A stretch of 64,000 bases of DNA, taken from positions 496,001 to 560,000 of the forward strand of contig NZ_JAHUWZ010000001.1 in assembly GCF_019218755.1 (NCBI RefSeq), read 5' to 3'. Every line of letters starts with the position of its first letter. Within the stretch, counting starts at the first letter, position 1. A program made the translations under genes and the position numbers. The stretch comes from Acidovorax sp. sif1233 (GTDB lineage: Bacteria; Pseudomonadota; Gammaproteobacteria; Burkholderiales; Burkholderiaceae_C). Shown in pieces: positions 47,960 through 57,890 of the stretch. The notes under the pieces are model-generated. The model did no database searches. It worked only from the letters and a program-made list of their open reading frames with translations, and was not told the origin of the DNA.

Positions 47960-48562
47960 ATGGCAACACCACAGTCCCCTTTTTCGTTTCTGGACGGCCT
48001 CTTCGAGCGTGTGGCCGCCGGCCCCCAACCTCCGCAGTGGCTGGTGCACGAGATGCAGCAGCGCATGGTGCTGTTCCTCAACCATGTCCTCATGCAGGAA
48101 AAGGAGGCCACCGACCGCCTGGTGCGCCAGAAGGGGCGCATCGCCCGCGTGCAGTGGCGCGCCTATTCGATGGCGCTTGTCATCACGCCCGCCGGCCTGT
48201 TCAACCTGGCGCCCGAGACCGCGGCGCCCGACCTGCGCCTTGAAGTGACCGAGAGCTCGCCGCTCACGCTCGCCCAGTCGGCCCTGCGGGGGGACAAGCC
48301 CTCCATCCGCATCGAAGGCGATGTGCAGCTGGCCGCCGAGATCAACTGGCTGGTCGACCATGTACGCTGGGATGTCGAGGAAGACCTCGCACGCGTGATC
48401 GGCGATGCCCCGGCGCACACGGTGGCGCAGGTTGCGCGCCGCGCCGCGCAGGCGCTGCGCCAGTTCGTGGGCGCGCGCGTGGCGCCGTCATCCTTTGCGG
48501 CCGTGCCCGTGCCCCCCATGCCGGCAGCGCCGGCCAGCGGCTCCGACCGGGCCGGCGCATGA
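47960..48562 (+). CDS. ubiJ: Ubiquinone biosynthesis accessory protein UbiJ
   Basis: UbiJ (200 aa) is an SCP2-fold lipid-binding protein of the Ubi complex that holds quinone precursors for the hydroxylases and methylases. The SCP2-like part covers about residues 20-130 ([32 protein letters not shown]), followed by [20 protein letters not shown], typical of UbiJ. The C-terminus is a short Pro/Ala tail. Its stop overlaps the ubiB start by 4 nt (ATGA), the conserved ubiJ-ubiB coupling. Confidence 0.92.
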   Translation: MATPQSPFSFLDGLFERVAAGPQPPQWLVHEMQQRMVLFLNHVLMQEKEATDRLVRQKGRIARVQWRAYSMALVITPAGLFNLAPETAAPDLRLEVTESSPLTLAQSALRGDKPSIRIEGDVQLAAEINWLVDHVRWDVEEDLARVIGDAPAHTVAQVARRAAQALRQFVGARVAPSSFAAVPVPPMPAAPASGSDRAGA

Positions 48563-50142
48563 AGCAATTCCTGCGGGGCGCCGCCATCCTCTGGGTGGGG
48601 TTCCGGTACGGCCTGGACGGCCTGGTGCTCGACAGCTTCCAGAAGCCCTGGCTGCGGCCGGTGTCGCGCATCCTGTCGTTCGGGCGCAACCTGGACGCCC
48701 CCCGGGGCCAGCGGCTTCGCTTGGCGCTGGAGCGGCTGGGGCCCATCTTCGTCAAGTTCGGCCAGGTGCTTTCGACCCGGCGCGACCTGCTGCCGCCCGA
48801 CGTGGCCGACGAGCTCGCCCGGCTGCAGGACCGCGTGCCCCCGTTCGATCCCGAGGTGGCGATCGCCACCATCGAGCGGGCGTTCCGCAGGCCCGTGGAT
48901 GAGGTCTTCACGTCCTTCGACCGCGTGCCGGTGGCCAGCGCCTCGATCGCGCAGGTGCACTTCGCCACGCTGCGCGACCGCCACGGCATCGAGCGCGAGG
49001 TGGCGGTCAAGGTGCTTCGCCCCGGCATGCTGCCGGTGATCGAGAAAGACCTGGGCCTCATGCGCATGATGGCCGGCTGGGTGGAGAACCTGTCGGCGGA
49101 CGGCAAGCGCCTGAAGCCCCGCGAGGTGGTGGCCGAGTTCGACAACTACCTGCACGATGAGCTGGACCTGGTGCGCGAGGCCGCCAACGCCGCGCAGCTG
49201 CGCCGCAACATGCAGGGGCTGGACCTGGTGCTGATCCCCGAGATGTTCTGGGACTTCTGCCACCCCGAGGTCATGGTGATGCAGCGCATGAACGGCGTGC
49301 CCATCAGCCAGACGGAGCGCCTGCGTGATGCCGGGGTGGACATCCCCAAGCTGGCGCGCGACGGCGTCACGATCTTCTTCACCCAGGTGTTCCGCGACGG
49401 CTTCTTCCACGCCGACATGCACCCGGGCAACATCCAGGTGAGCCTGGACCCGGCGACCTTCGGGCGCTACATCTCGCTTGACTTCGGCATCGTGGGCACC
49501 CTCACCGAATCGGACAAGGAGTACCTCGCGCAGAACTTCGTGGCGTTCTTTCGCCGCGACTACAAGCGCGTGGCCGAACTGCACATCGAAAGCGGCTGGG
49601 TGCCGCCCGAAACGCGGGTCAACGATCTGGAATCGGCGATCCGCGCGGTGTGCGAGCCGTACTTCGACCGGCCGCTCAAGGAAATCTCGCTGGGCATGGT
49701 GCTGATGCGGCTCTTCCAGACCTCGCGCCGGTTCCATGTGGAAATCCAGCCCCAGCTCGTGCTCCTGCAAAAGACACTGCTCAACATCGAAGGCCTGGGC
49801 CGCGAGCTCGACCCTGAGCTGGACCTGTGGAGCACGGCCAAGCCCTTCCTGGAGAAGTGGATGCTCGAGCAGATGGGACCGCAGCGCGTGCTGCGCGAGC
49901 TGCGCGCCGAGGCGCCGCACTACGCCAAGCTGATTCCCGAGCTGCCCCGGCTGCTGTACGACTACCTGCGCCACAAGCCGCAGGACCATCGGCGCGAGCT
50001 GCTGGAACTGCTGGCCGCGCAAAAGCGCACCAACCGCCTGCTGCAGGGCATCATCTACGTGGGCGCGGGCTTCGTGCTGGGCCTGCTGTCGCTGATGCTG
50101 GTACAGCAGTTGCAAGTGCTTCTGCGTTTCCGGATTTTCTAG
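48559..50142 (+). CDS. ubiB: ABC1-family ubiquinone biosynthesis protein UbiB
   Basis: UbiB (527 aa) is an atypical protein-kinase-like ATPase needed for ubiquinone synthesis, probably helping to extract lipid precursors from the membrane. The UbiB signature KFGQ is at residues 66-69 ([18 protein letters not shown]), with the Ala-rich nucleotide loop [17 protein letters not shown] starting at H284 and DFGIVGTL. Two hydrophobic helices at the C-terminus (about 497-520) anchor it. It follows ubiJ with a 4-nt overlap. Confidence 0.96.
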   Translation: MKQFLRGAAILWVGFRYGLDGLVLDSFQKPWLRPVSRILSFGRNLDAPRGQRLRLALERLGPIFVKFGQVLSTRRDLLPPDVADELARLQDRVPPFDPEVAIATIERAFRRPVDEVFTSFDRVPVASASIAQVHFATLRDRHGIEREVAVKVLRPGMLPVIEKDLGLMRMMAGWVENLSADGKRLKPREVVAEFDNYLHDELDLVREAANAAQLRRNMQGLDLVLIPEMFWDFCHPEVMVMQRMNGVPISQTERLRDAGVDIPKLARDGVTIFFTQVFRDGFFHADMHPGNIQVSLDPATFGRYISLDFGIVGTLTESDKEYLAQNFVAFFRRDYKRVAELHIESGWVPPETRVNDLESAIRAVCEPYFDRPLKEISLGMVLMRLFQTSRRFHVEIQPQLVLLQKTLLNIEGLGRELDPELDLWSTAKPFLEKWMLEQMGPQRVLRELRAEAPHYAKLIPELPRLLYDYLRHKPQDHRRELLELLAAQKRTNRLLQGIIYVGAGFVLGLLSLMLVQQLQVLLRFRIF

Positions 50143-50183
50143 GTTTCCCTTCCCCACCCCTTCGCGACATCGAGGAGCATGCC

Positions 50184-51629
50184 GTGCTGTTGACCCTGGT
50201 CATTGTCTATCTGTTGATCACCATCGCCATCGGCCTGCTGGCAGCCCGGCGAGTCAAGAATGCCGCGGATTTCGCCATTGCAGGGCGCCATCTGCCGCTG
50301 TACATGATCATCACCACCACGTTTGCAACGTGGTTCGGCTCGGAAACGGTGCTGGGCATCCCGGCCAAATTCATCGAGGGCGGGCTGGGCAACGTGGTCG
50401 AAGACCCCTTCGGCGCCGGCTTCTGCCTGATCCTGGTGGGCCTGTTCTTCGCGGGCAAGCTCTACCGCATGACGCTGCTCACCATCAGCGACTACTACCG
50501 CGAGCGCTATGGCCGCACGGTGGAGATCGTCTGCTCCCTCATCATCATGCTCAGCTACCTGGGCTGGGTGTCTGCCCAGGTCACGGCGCTGGGGCTGGTG
50601 TTCAACCTGCTGTCGGCCGGCGCCATCAGCATCCCCGTGGGCATGACCATCGGCGTGGCCTCCATCCTGGCCTACACGCTGTTTGGCGGCATGTGGTCGG
50701 TGGCGGTGACCGACTTCATCCAGATGATCATCCTGGTGGTGGGGCTGGCCGTGATCGCGGTGTTCGCGGGCAACATGGCGGGCGGTGCCGGCAAGGTCAT
50801 CGAGTTCGCCTCCAGCCGCGAGCTGTTTCGCTTCCTGCCCGAGCCCAAGTTCCATGACGTGGTGTTCTTCATCGCGGCGGGCGTCACCATGATGTTCGGC
50901 TCGATTCCGCAGCAGGACGTGTTCCAGCGCGTGATGTCGGCCAACAACATCGAGGCCGCCACGCGCGGCCCGGTGATCGGGGGCATCTGCTACATCCTGT
51001 TCGCCTTCGTGCCCATGTTCCTCGTGGCCAGCGCGCTGATCATCATGCCCGCCGAGACGGCCGAGCTGCTCAAGGACGACCCGCAGAAGGTGCTGCCCAC
51101 GCTGGTGCTGTCCAAGATGCCCTTCGTGATGCAGGTGCTGTTCTTCGGCGCGCTGCTGTCGGCCCTCAAATCCACCGCGTCGGCCACGCTGCTGGCGCCC
51201 AGCGTCACGTTCACCGAGAACATCTGGCGCCAGTTCCGCCCGCACAGCTCGGACAGGCAGCACCTGCGCACCATGCGCGTCACCACGCTGGTGTTCAGTG
51301 CGCTCGTGCTGGCGTATGCCATCTACATGCAGGGCACGTCGATCTATGAGCTGGTGTCCGGCGCCTATCAGGTGCCGCTGGTGGGGGCCTTCGTGCCCCT
51401 GGTGTTTGGCCTGTACTGGAAGCGCGCCACGACGCAGGGCGCCATCTTCGCGATCGTGCTGGGCTTGCTGACCTGGCTGCTGTTCCTGGCCACGCCCGCG
51501 GGCGCGGTCTTCCCCGCCCAGCTGGCAGGGCTGCTGGCCGCGCTGGCGGGCATGCTGATCGGCTCGCTGGGCCCGCAGGCCATCCGCAACAGCCATGCGG
51601 CGCACCACAGGCTCGTCGGCACGGAGTGA
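50184..51629 (+). CDS. Sodium:solute symporter (SSS family)
   Basis: A secondary transporter (481 aa) with about 13 hydrophobic helices and the SSS signature in helices 4-6 (GGMWSVAVTDFIQMIILVVG). It imports an organic solute with sodium; the substrate cannot be told. I chose GTG 50184, which has GAGGAG upstream and gives LLTLVIVYLLITIAIGLLAARRVKNAADFAIAGR, the usual first helix; the longer frame runs back through ubiB. It starts 41 nt after ubiB but has no evident link to quinone synthesis. Confidence 0.9.
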   Translation: MLLTLVIVYLLITIAIGLLAARRVKNAADFAIAGRHLPLYMIITTTFATWFGSETVLGIPAKFIEGGLGNVVEDPFGAGFCLILVGLFFAGKLYRMTLLTISDYYRERYGRTVEIVCSLIIMLSYLGWVSAQVTALGLVFNLLSAGAISIPVGMTIGVASILAYTLFGGMWSVAVTDFIQMIILVVGLAVIAVFAGNMAGGAGKVIEFASSRELFRFLPEPKFHDVVFFIAAGVTMMFGSIPQQDVFQRVMSANNIEAATRGPVIGGICYILFAFVPMFLVASALIIMPAETAELLKDDPQKVLPTLVLSKMPFVMQVLFFGALLSALKSTASATLLAPSVTFTENIWRQFRPHSSDRQHLRTMRVTTLVFSALVLAYAIYMQGTSIYELVSGAYQVPLVGAFVPLVFGLYWKRATTQGAIFAIVLGLLTWLLFLATPAGAVFPAQLAGLLAALAGMLIGSLGPQAIRNSHAAHHRLVGTE

Positions 51630-51653
51630 CACGGTGGCCGGGGGCATGCCGCC

Positions 51654-51659
51654 TATAAT
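51654..51659 (+). promoter_or_regulatory. Possible -10 box of the FmdB-DUF502 genes
   Basis: A perfect TATAAT 34 nt before the fmdB-type ATG. No good -35 hexamer is seen at the right distance, so the promoter is tentative. Confidence 0.4.
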
Positions 51660-51692
51660 TGAGGGTTTTGCACTTTCCCTCAACACTCTGAC

Positions 51693-52043
51693 ATGCCTAT
51701 CTACGCCTACAAATGCGGCTCCTGCGGCCATGCCAAGGATGTGCTGCAAAAAATCTCCGACGCGCCCCTGACGGTCTGCCCCGCCTGCGGCGCGCAGGCC
51801 TTTTCCAAGCAGGTGACCGCGGCGGGTTTCCAGCTCAAGGGCTCCGGCTGGTATGTGACGGATTTCCGCGGCGGCAACGGCGGGAATTCCGCCCCCGCCA
51901 CCGCCACCGAGGCCAAGCCGGAGTCGAAGTCCGACGCGCCCGCTCCCGCCAGCACCGGAGATGCTCCTAAAAAAGAAGCATCCAGCGCAGCTGCACCAAG
52001 CGCTGGCGGCGGTTCAACCTCCACAACCCCTTCGTCGAACTGA
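51693..52043 (+). CDS. FmdB-type zinc ribbon protein
   Basis: A small zinc-ribbon protein (116 aa) of the FmdB regulatory family. Two Cys pairs, CGSC and CPAC, are in the first 35 residues (MPIYAYKCGSCGH), followed by AFSKQVTAAGFQLKGSGWYVTDFRG, the usual family core. The C-terminal half is a Ser/Ala/Pro low-complexity tail. The family's role is unclear despite its name. It begins the conserved FmdB-DUF502-aspS group. Confidence 0.9.
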   Translation: MPIYAYKCGSCGHAKDVLQKISDAPLTVCPACGAQAFSKQVTAAGFQLKGSGWYVTDFRGGNGGNSAPATATEAKPESKSDAPAPASTGDAPKKEASSAAAPSAGGGSTSTTPSSN

Positions 52044-52051
52044 GTACCTTC

Positions 52052-52672
52052 ATGGCTGCCTTGCGCAAATGGCTGTTGACCGGCCTTCTGGTGATCGTGC
52101 CAGGGGTCATCACGGCGTGGGTGCTCAACTGGATCGTGAGCACGCTCGACCAGACCCTGCAGATCCTGCCGGGCGCATGGCACCCCGACAAGCTGCTGGG
52201 AATCCACATTCCCGGCTTCGGCGTGGTCCTCACGCTGCTCATCCTGCTGGTGGTGGGCGCCATCGCCAGCAACTTCGCGGGCCGCAAGCTCGTGCAGTGG
52301 GGCGATGCCCTGGTGCACCGCATCCCGGTCGTGCGCTCCATCTACTCCAGCGTCAAGCAGGTGTCGGACACGCTGTTCTCCGAAAGCGGCAACGCGTTTC
52401 GCAAGGCCGTGCTGGTGCAGTGGCCGCGCGAGGGTGTCTGGACCGTGGCCTTCGTCACCGGGGCGCCCAACGGCGAGGTGGCGGCCTACCTGCGCGACGA
52501 ATTCGTGAGCGTGTACGTGCCCACCACGCCCAACCCCACGGGCGGGTATTTCGTGATGCTGCGCAAGAGCGACTGCGTCGAGCTCGACATGAGCGTGGAC
52601 GCCGCCCTCAAATACATTGTTTCGATGGGCGTGGTCGCTCCGGCGGACCCGACGCTCGTTTCATCCAAGTAA
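52052..52672 (+). CDS. DUF502 family membrane protein
   Basis: A 206-residue inner-membrane protein with two N-terminal helices (about residues 6-27 and 55-75), then IPVVRSIYSSVKQVSDTLFSESGNAFRKAVLVQWPREG, the DUF502 core, and a soluble C-terminal part. Function unknown. It starts 8 nt after the FmdB gene and ends 43 nt before aspS, so the three are probably co-transcribed. Confidence 0.9.
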   Translation: MAALRKWLLTGLLVIVPGVITAWVLNWIVSTLDQTLQILPGAWHPDKLLGIHIPGFGVVLTLLILLVVGAIASNFAGRKLVQWGDALVHRIPVVRSIYSSVKQVSDTLFSESGNAFRKAVLVQWPREGVWTVAFVTGAPNGEVAAYLRDEFVSVYVPTTPNPTGGYFVMLRKSDCVELDMSVDAALKYIVSMGVVAPADPTLVSSK

Positions 52673-52715
52673 GTAATCCCCTTAACGCGCCCCCTGGGCG
52701 CCGGAAGTTTCTGCC

Positions 52716-54518
52716 ATGGCCATGCGTTCCCACTATTGCGGTCTTGTGACCGAAGCCCTGATGGGCCAAACCGTCACCCTGTCGGGCTGGGTGAACCGTC
52801 GCCGCGACCATGGCGGCGTGATCTTCATCGACCTGCGCGACCGCGAAGGCTACGTGCAGGTGGTGTGCGACCCGGACCGTGCCGACATGTTCAAGACCGC
52901 CGAAGATGTGCGCAACGAGTTCTGCGTGCAGGTCAAGGGGCTGGTGCGCCCCCGTCCCGACGGCACCACCAACGACAAGCTCAAGAGCGGCCAGATCGAA
53001 GTGCTGTGCCACGAGCTGAACGTGCTCAACCCCTCGGTCACGCCTCCGTTCCAGATGGACGACGAGAACCTGTCGGAGACCACCCGCCTCACGCACCGCG
53101 TGATGGACCTGCGCCGCCCGCACATGCAGCGCAACATGATGCTGCGCTACAAGACGGCCATCCAGGTGCGCAACTTCCTGGACAAGGAAGGCTTCATCGA
53201 CATCGAGACGCCCATGCTGGGCAAGAGCACGCCCGAAGGCGCGCGCGATTACCTGGTCCCGAGCCGCGTGCACGATGGCCAGTTCTTCGCGCTGCCCCAG
53301 TCGCCCCAGCTGTACAAGCAGATGCTGATGGTGGCCGGCTATGACCGCTACTACCAGATCACCAAGTGCTTCCGCGACGAAGACCTGCGCGCCGACCGCC
53401 AGCCCGAGTTCACGCAGATCGACTGCGAGACCTCGTTCCTGGGCGAGGAAGAGATCCGCGCGATCTTCCAGCGCATGATCGCCGAGGTGTTCCAGACCCA
53501 GCTGGGCGTGGACCTGGGCGAGTTCCCCATCATGACCTACCAGGAGGCGGCTTTCCGCTTCGGCTCCGACAAGCCCGACCTGCGCGTGAAGCTCGAATTC
53601 ACCGAGCTGACCGAAGTGATGAAGGACGTGGACTTCAAGGTGTTCTCCGCGCCCGCCACCACCAAGGGCGGCCGCGTGGTGGCCCTGCGCGTGCCGGGCG
53701 GCGCGCAGATCTCGCGCGGCGAGATCGACGCCTACACCGAGTTCGTGAAGATCTACGGCGCCAAGGGCCTGGCCTGGATCAAGGTCAACGAGGTGGCCAA
53801 CGGCCGCGAAGGCCTGCAGTCCCCCATCGTCAAGAACCTGCACGACGCAGCCATCGCCGAGATCTTGAAGCGCACCGGCGCCCAGGATGGCGACCTGCTG
53901 TTCTTCGGTGCCGACAAGGAAAAGATCGTCAACGACTCCATCGGCGCACTGCGCCTGAAGGTCGGCCACAGCGACTTCGGCAAGAAGAACGGCCTGTTCG
54001 AAAGCCGTTGGGCACCGCTGTGGGTGGTGGACTTTCCGATGTTCGAGCATGACGAAGAGAACGACCGCTGGGCCGCCGTGCACCACCCCTTCACGTCGCC
54101 CAAGGATGGCCATGAGGACCTGATGGACACGGACCCTGGCAAGTGCATCGCCAAGGCCTACGACATGGTGCTCAACGGCTGGGAGCTGGGTGGCGGCTCG
54201 GTGCGTATCCACCGCGCCGATGTGCAAAAGAAGGTGTTCGATGCCCTCAAGATCACGCCCGAAGACGCACAGGCCAAGTTCGGCTACCTGCTGGACGCGC
54301 TGCAGTACGGCGCGCCTCCGCATGGTGGCCTCGCCTTCGGCCTGGACCGCCTGATCACGCTGATGACCGGCGCAGAGTCGATCCGCGACGTGATCGCCTT
54401 CCCCAAGACCCAGCGTGCGCAGGACCTGCTGACGCAGGCGCCTTCGCCGGTGGACGAAAAGCAGCTGCGCGAGCTGCACATCCGCCTGCGCAACCCCGAC
54501 GCCATCAAGGCGGCCTGA
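52716..54518 (+). CDS. aspS: Aspartyl-tRNA synthetase
   Basis: AspS (600 aa) charges tRNA-Asp, or tRNA-Asp and tRNA-Asn if non-discriminating. It has the N-terminal OB-fold anticodon domain ([20 protein letters not shown]), class II motifs ([27 protein letters not shown]) and the bacterial GAD insertion (about residues 290-420). Specificity cannot be settled here; no gatCAB genes are in the window. ATG 52722 (MRSHYCG) matches the family start better than 52716 and may be the true start. A strong terminator follows. Confidence 0.96.
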   Translation: MAMRSHYCGLVTEALMGQTVTLSGWVNRRRDHGGVIFIDLRDREGYVQVVCDPDRADMFKTAEDVRNEFCVQVKGLVRPRPDGTTNDKLKSGQIEVLCHELNVLNPSVTPPFQMDDENLSETTRLTHRVMDLRRPHMQRNMMLRYKTAIQVRNFLDKEGFIDIETPMLGKSTPEGARDYLVPSRVHDGQFFALPQSPQLYKQMLMVAGYDRYYQITKCFRDEDLRADRQPEFTQIDCETSFLGEEEIRAIFQRMIAEVFQTQLGVDLGEFPIMTYQEAAFRFGSDKPDLRVKLEFTELTEVMKDVDFKVFSAPATTKGGRVVALRVPGGAQISRGEIDAYTEFVKIYGAKGLAWIKVNEVANGREGLQSPIVKNLHDAAIAEILKRTGAQDGDLLFFGADKEKIVNDSIGALRLKVGHSDFGKKNGLFESRWAPLWVVDFPMFEHDEENDRWAAVHHPFTSPKDGHEDLMDTDPGKCIAKAYDMVLNGWELGGGSVRIHRADVQKKVFDALKITPEDAQAKFGYLLDALQYGAPPHGGLAFGLDRLITLMTGAESIRDVIAFPKTQRAQDLLTQAPSPVDEKQLRELHIRLRNPDAIKAA

Positions 54519-54574
54519 TCCGGGGCATCCGCCAGATCGATCTCGCAGATGCACTCCGGCGGCATCGCACCACA

Positions 54575-54609
54575 AAGCGGCAGGGGCCTCGGCCCCATGC
54601 CGCTTTTTT
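54575..54609 (+). terminator. Rho-independent terminator after aspS
   Basis: A long stem: AAGCGGCA with TGCCGCTT (54575-54582, 54598-54605) and, inside it, GGGGCC with GGCCCC, with one bulged A and a 2-nt loop, followed by a run of six T (54604-54609). One of the strongest terminators in the window. Confidence 0.93.
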
Positions 54610-54645
54610 CTTGGCTGGTTCCCCAGCGTTGAAAGGAAGCCTTCC

Positions 54646-55473
54646 ATGCGTTCCATGACGATCCCGGCCCTGCTGGCAGGGGTGTTGCTGCTGGCCCTGG
54701 CGGGCTGCGGCGAAAAGAAGACCGAACTGGGCCAGGGCGGCTCGGTGGTCACCGGTTCGGCCGGGCCCCAGGGCGCGCAGAACGCCGCCCGCGAGCTGGT
54801 CCGCTGCGAAGCACCCGTGGCCACGCTGGCGCTGGCCGAGAACCCCAACGGCTACACCGTGGGTTCGGGCTACCACCTGCCGGCATCCCCCGTGCCCCTG
54901 GTCAAGCTGCTGGCGCAGCAAAGCGGCTGCTTTCGGGTGGTGGACCGCTCGGCCGGCCTGCGCGGCACCATCCAGGAGCAGGACCTGAAGGACTCCGGCA
55001 TCCTGCGCAAGAACAACTCCACCGTGGCCAAGGGCAAGGGCTATGAGGCGCAGTACACGCTCACCCCCAGCCTGACCTTCAGCGAGCAGGATGCGGGGCG
55101 CGGCCTGGCCGGGGTGATCGCGATGATTCCGGTGCTGCGCGACATTGCCGGCCTGGCCGGTCTGGTGGAGCAGGTCAAGTTCAAGGAGGCGCAGACGGCC
55201 CTGCTGCTGTCCGACAACGAAACCACCGAGCAGGTGGCCGCGGCCACCGGGGCGGCACGCACCACCGACCTGGGGGTGGGCGGGCTCGTGTTCGGCAAGC
55301 TCGGTGGCGCGGCGGGGGCGGGCTGGAGCAATACCAACGAGGGCAAGGTCATCGCCGCGGCGTTCCTGGATGCGCACAACCAGCTGGTGGTGCAGGTGCG
55401 TGCGCTGCAGGCCAAGGAATTGCCCCCGCCCGTGCCCACCACCGCCGCCGCCACGCGCTCCAGGGGCGGGTGA
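54646..55473 (+). CDS. Lipoprotein resembling the CsgG/HfaB family
   Basis: A 275-residue lipoprotein with lipobox LAGC (C21). The mature part has the pattern of CsgG-like proteins: LVKLLAQQSGCFRVVDRS, then an RGTIQEQDLK stretch, AQYTLTPSLTFSEQ, and a C-terminal KVIAAAFLDAHNQLVVQV. CsgG proteins form outer-membrane secretion pores or help surface attachment. No curli or holdfast genes are nearby, so the role is open; the call is based on local similarity by eye. It lies between aspS and nudB, 10 nt before the latter. Confidence 0.6.
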   Translation: MRSMTIPALLAGVLLLALAGCGEKKTELGQGGSVVTGSAGPQGAQNAARELVRCEAPVATLALAENPNGYTVGSGYHLPASPVPLVKLLAQQSGCFRVVDRSAGLRGTIQEQDLKDSGILRKNNSTVAKGKGYEAQYTLTPSLTFSEQDAGRGLAGVIAMIPVLRDIAGLAGLVEQVKFKEAQTALLLSDNETTEQVAAATGAARTTDLGVGGLVFGKLGGAAGAGWSNTNEGKVIAAAFLDAHNQLVVQVRALQAKELPPPVPTTAAATRSRGG

Positions 55474-55483
55474 GGAGGGCGCC

Positions 55484-55954
55484 ATGGTGGCAGCGCAGCG
55501 GCCCTGCAAGCTCCCGGAGTCGGTGCTGGTGGTGATCCACACCCCGGCGCTGGAGGTGCTGCTGATTCGCCGCGTGGGCGGCGAGGGGCACTGGCAGTCC
55601 GTCACCGGCAGCAAGGACCGCCTGGAGGAGCCTTTTGAGGAGACGGCCCGCCGCGAGGTGGCGGAGGAAACCGGCATCGATGCGCGGTCGCCCGGCTGCG
55701 TGCTGACCGATTGGGCGCTGGAGAACGTCTACGACATCTGGCCGCAGTGGCTGTACCGCTACGCGCCCGGCGTGGTGCGCAACCGGGAGCGGGTGTTCGG
55801 GCTGCGCGTGCCTTCAGGCACCCCGGTCGTGCTCAGCCCGCGCGAGCACGATGCGTTCCGGTGGCTACCCTGGCAGGCCGCCGCGGACGCCTGTTTTTCC
55901 GCGTCGAACGCCGAAGCCTGCCTGCTGTTGCCCCGGTTCGCCGGGCAGGCCTGA
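55484..55954 (+). CDS. nudB: Dihydroneopterin triphosphate diphosphatase NudB
   Basis: NudB (156 aa) is a Nudix enzyme that removes pyrophosphate from dihydroneopterin triphosphate in folate synthesis. The box reads TGSKDRLEEPFEETARREVA followed by EETGID; the two extra residues relative to E. coli are, as I recall, usual in Burkholderiales. ENVYDIWPQWLYRYAPGV and the C-terminal EHDAFRWLPW fit the family. AGGAGG precedes the ATG. Its substrate is the product of FolE, whose gene lies 4 kb downstream. Confidence 0.85.
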   Translation: MVAAQRPCKLPESVLVVIHTPALEVLLIRRVGGEGHWQSVTGSKDRLEEPFEETARREVAEETGIDARSPGCVLTDWALENVYDIWPQWLYRYAPGVVRNRERVFGLRVPSGTPVVLSPREHDAFRWLPWQAAADACFSASNAEACLLLPRFAGQA

Positions 55955-56025
55955 GGCTTGGAGGGCGCCAGGCGCGTCGCCGATGGCACCAGAGGGGCGC
56001 CCGTCCAGCGGCGTTCCCGGGATTT

Positions 56026-57771
56026 TCAGACCGGCCGCAGGCGCAGCGCGGCCGCGGGGTCGGGAGGCTCGGCGGGGTCGGGGGCCAGGCTGTCCTGGGG
56101 CGGCGACGGGATGCGGGTGGGCTCATCGCCGCCGCCGCGCACGCGCAGCACCACGCCGCCGGGCCGGCGTTCGCTGTCCTGCCCCAGGATCGCCCGCGTG
56201 GGCGCGGTGCCCACACGCGTGCGCAGCGCGTCGATGGCGTCCTGCAGAGTTTCGGGCGAGGCCATGCGCGCGCGGTGGCGCAGCAGCACCTGCTGGGACA
56301 TGTCCACCAGCTTGGAGTTGAGCGTGTGCCCGGCCTGCTGCAGCAGGTGGTTCACGGCGCCCGCCGGGTCGCCGGCCAGGCTTTGTGCCATGGCGGCCTC
56401 GGCGGTCTTGTTGATCTGCACGAGGCAGTCGCGCACCATCTCCCCGTAAGGTGCGTGCAGGCCGCAGGCGTTGGCCAGCAGCTCGGTCAAGCCCCGTGTG
56501 TTGGCGTAGCGCATGCCCAGCGCGCGCACCCAGCCCTCGCCCTCGGACAGGTCGATCGAGGTGACCGCGAGCACGGCCAGCAGGCTGCCCAGGTTGCACG
56601 CGGCCTCGAAGTCGAAGCCGCTGGAGGTGATCTCGCCGGCCATGCCGCGCACGGATTCCACGGCCTGCGAGAACTGGCGCTGCTGGATGAGCTGCAGCGT
56701 GCGCGCCACCGCCGCGAAACGCCGGATGCGGGCGCTGGACTCGTGCCGCTCCAGGATGCGGCCAAAGTCGGCCATGCAGCGCTCGATGCCCTTGCGGTCG
56801 TTGTCGGCGAAGTACGAGAACGTGAGCAGCACCAGCGACTGGAAGTCGAACAGCTTGGAGTCGATGCCCAGCACGGCCGCCCGTGCCAGCACCTTGGTGG
56901 CGGTTTCGCGGTCGCCCATGTAGTACGACATCATCCCCAGCTTCTGCAGCCGCACCACCGAATCCGGCGTGAGGCCGCTGGCCGTGCGGTAGGTCTCGAT
57001 GGCCTGCGAGAAGTTGCCCAGTTCCACCTGCGCGCGGCCCAGCACGTCGTAGGCGTCGGCGAAGGAGGCGTCCTCGCCGATCAGCTCCTGCAGCGTGGTG
57101 ATGGCCCGCGCCGCCTGCCCGGATTCGATCTGCGCGCGTGCCACCCCGAGCTTGGCCCAGGGCAGGGCGCGGGCGGCGATCACGGCCTCGAACAGCGTGC
57201 GGGCCTCGTCGTGGCGGGACAGGCGCAGCAGCAGTTCGGAGCCGATGCGCGCGGCATACAGCCAGTAGGGCTGGCGCGATTCGAAGCGCTCCACGCACAG
57301 CTGCGCGGCACGCTCGAAATCCTCGGCCTCGATGGCGTCGAAGATCGGGCGCAGATGGATCTTGCGCAGGCGCGCCAGGCTCAGGCGCTCGAAGAGCGCG
57401 CTGGGCGTGAAGGGCTTGAGCAGATAGCCGTCGAGCGCGGACTCGGCGGCCTCGGCCACGGCGGCGTACGAGGCCTCGGACGTGACCATGAAGAACACGG
57501 TGGAGAAGGGCAACAGCTGCGCGCGCCGCAGGTCGTCCAGCAGGGTCTGGCCCGAATAGCCCGATTCGCCGAAATACTGCTCGCACAGTACGTAGTCGAA
57601 CACCGTGTGCTCCAGCCGGCTGCGCGCATCCTGCACCCGGGTGCACTGCACGATGCGGGTCACGCCGTACTCGCGCAACTGGCCCACGAGGATGCTGCGG
57701 GAAGTGGCATTGCTGTCGACGATCAGCGCCAGCACCGCAGGCGCGGCGGATGGGTCGTTCTCGGTAGCCAT
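56026..57771 (-). CDS. Pseudo-receiver domain protein with TPR-like repeats
   Basis: A 581-residue cytoplasmic protein. Residues 12-130 are a CheY-like receiver domain: acidic pocket D19 (LIVDSN), switch Thr T97 (VTSEAS) and Lys K119 (LLKPF). The phospho-accepting Asp position is Glu (E64 in DYVLCEQYF), which mimics the phosphorylated state. The rest is helical with TPR-like repeats (about 130-520: AYDVLGRAQVELGNFSQAIETYR and similar), and the tail is Pro-rich. It likely works as a protein-interaction scaffold and may not respond to a kinase. It faces nudB convergently and is divergent from the YbhP-like gene. Confidence 0.85.
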   Translation of the reverse strand: MATENDPSAAPAVLALIVDSNATSRSILVGQLREYGVTRIVQCTRVQDARSRLEHTVFDYVLCEQYFGESGYSGQTLLDDLRRAQLLPFSTVFFMVTSEASYAAVAEAAESALDGYLLKPFTPSALFERLSLARLRKIHLRPIFDAIEAEDFERAAQLCVERFESRQPYWLYAARIGSELLLRLSRHDEARTLFEAVIAARALPWAKLGVARAQIESGQAARAITTLQELIGEDASFADAYDVLGRAQVELGNFSQAIETYRTASGLTPDSVVRLQKLGMMSYYMGDRETATKVLARAAVLGIDSKLFDFQSLVLLTFSYFADNDRKGIERCMADFGRILERHESSARIRRFAAVARTLQLIQQRQFSQAVESVRGMAGEITSSGFDFEAACNLGSLLAVLAVTSIDLSEGEGWVRALGMRYANTRGLTELLANACGLHAPYGEMVRDCLVQINKTAEAAMAQSLAGDPAGAVNHLLQQAGHTLNSKLVDMSQQVLLRHRARMASPETLQDAIDALRTRVGTAPTRAILGQDSERRPGGVVLRVRGGGDEPTRIPSPPQDSLAPDPAEPPDPAAALRLRPV

Positions 57772-57890
57772 CAGGGTGTGTGCCGGCCCGCCACGGCGGG
57801 GGAGTGGAGTGCAACCAAGTGTAAGCCGCCGCCGCGGCTTTCAGCGTCGGGCAAACCCGCAGCCAGTGCGGCTTGCGACACAATCAGGAC

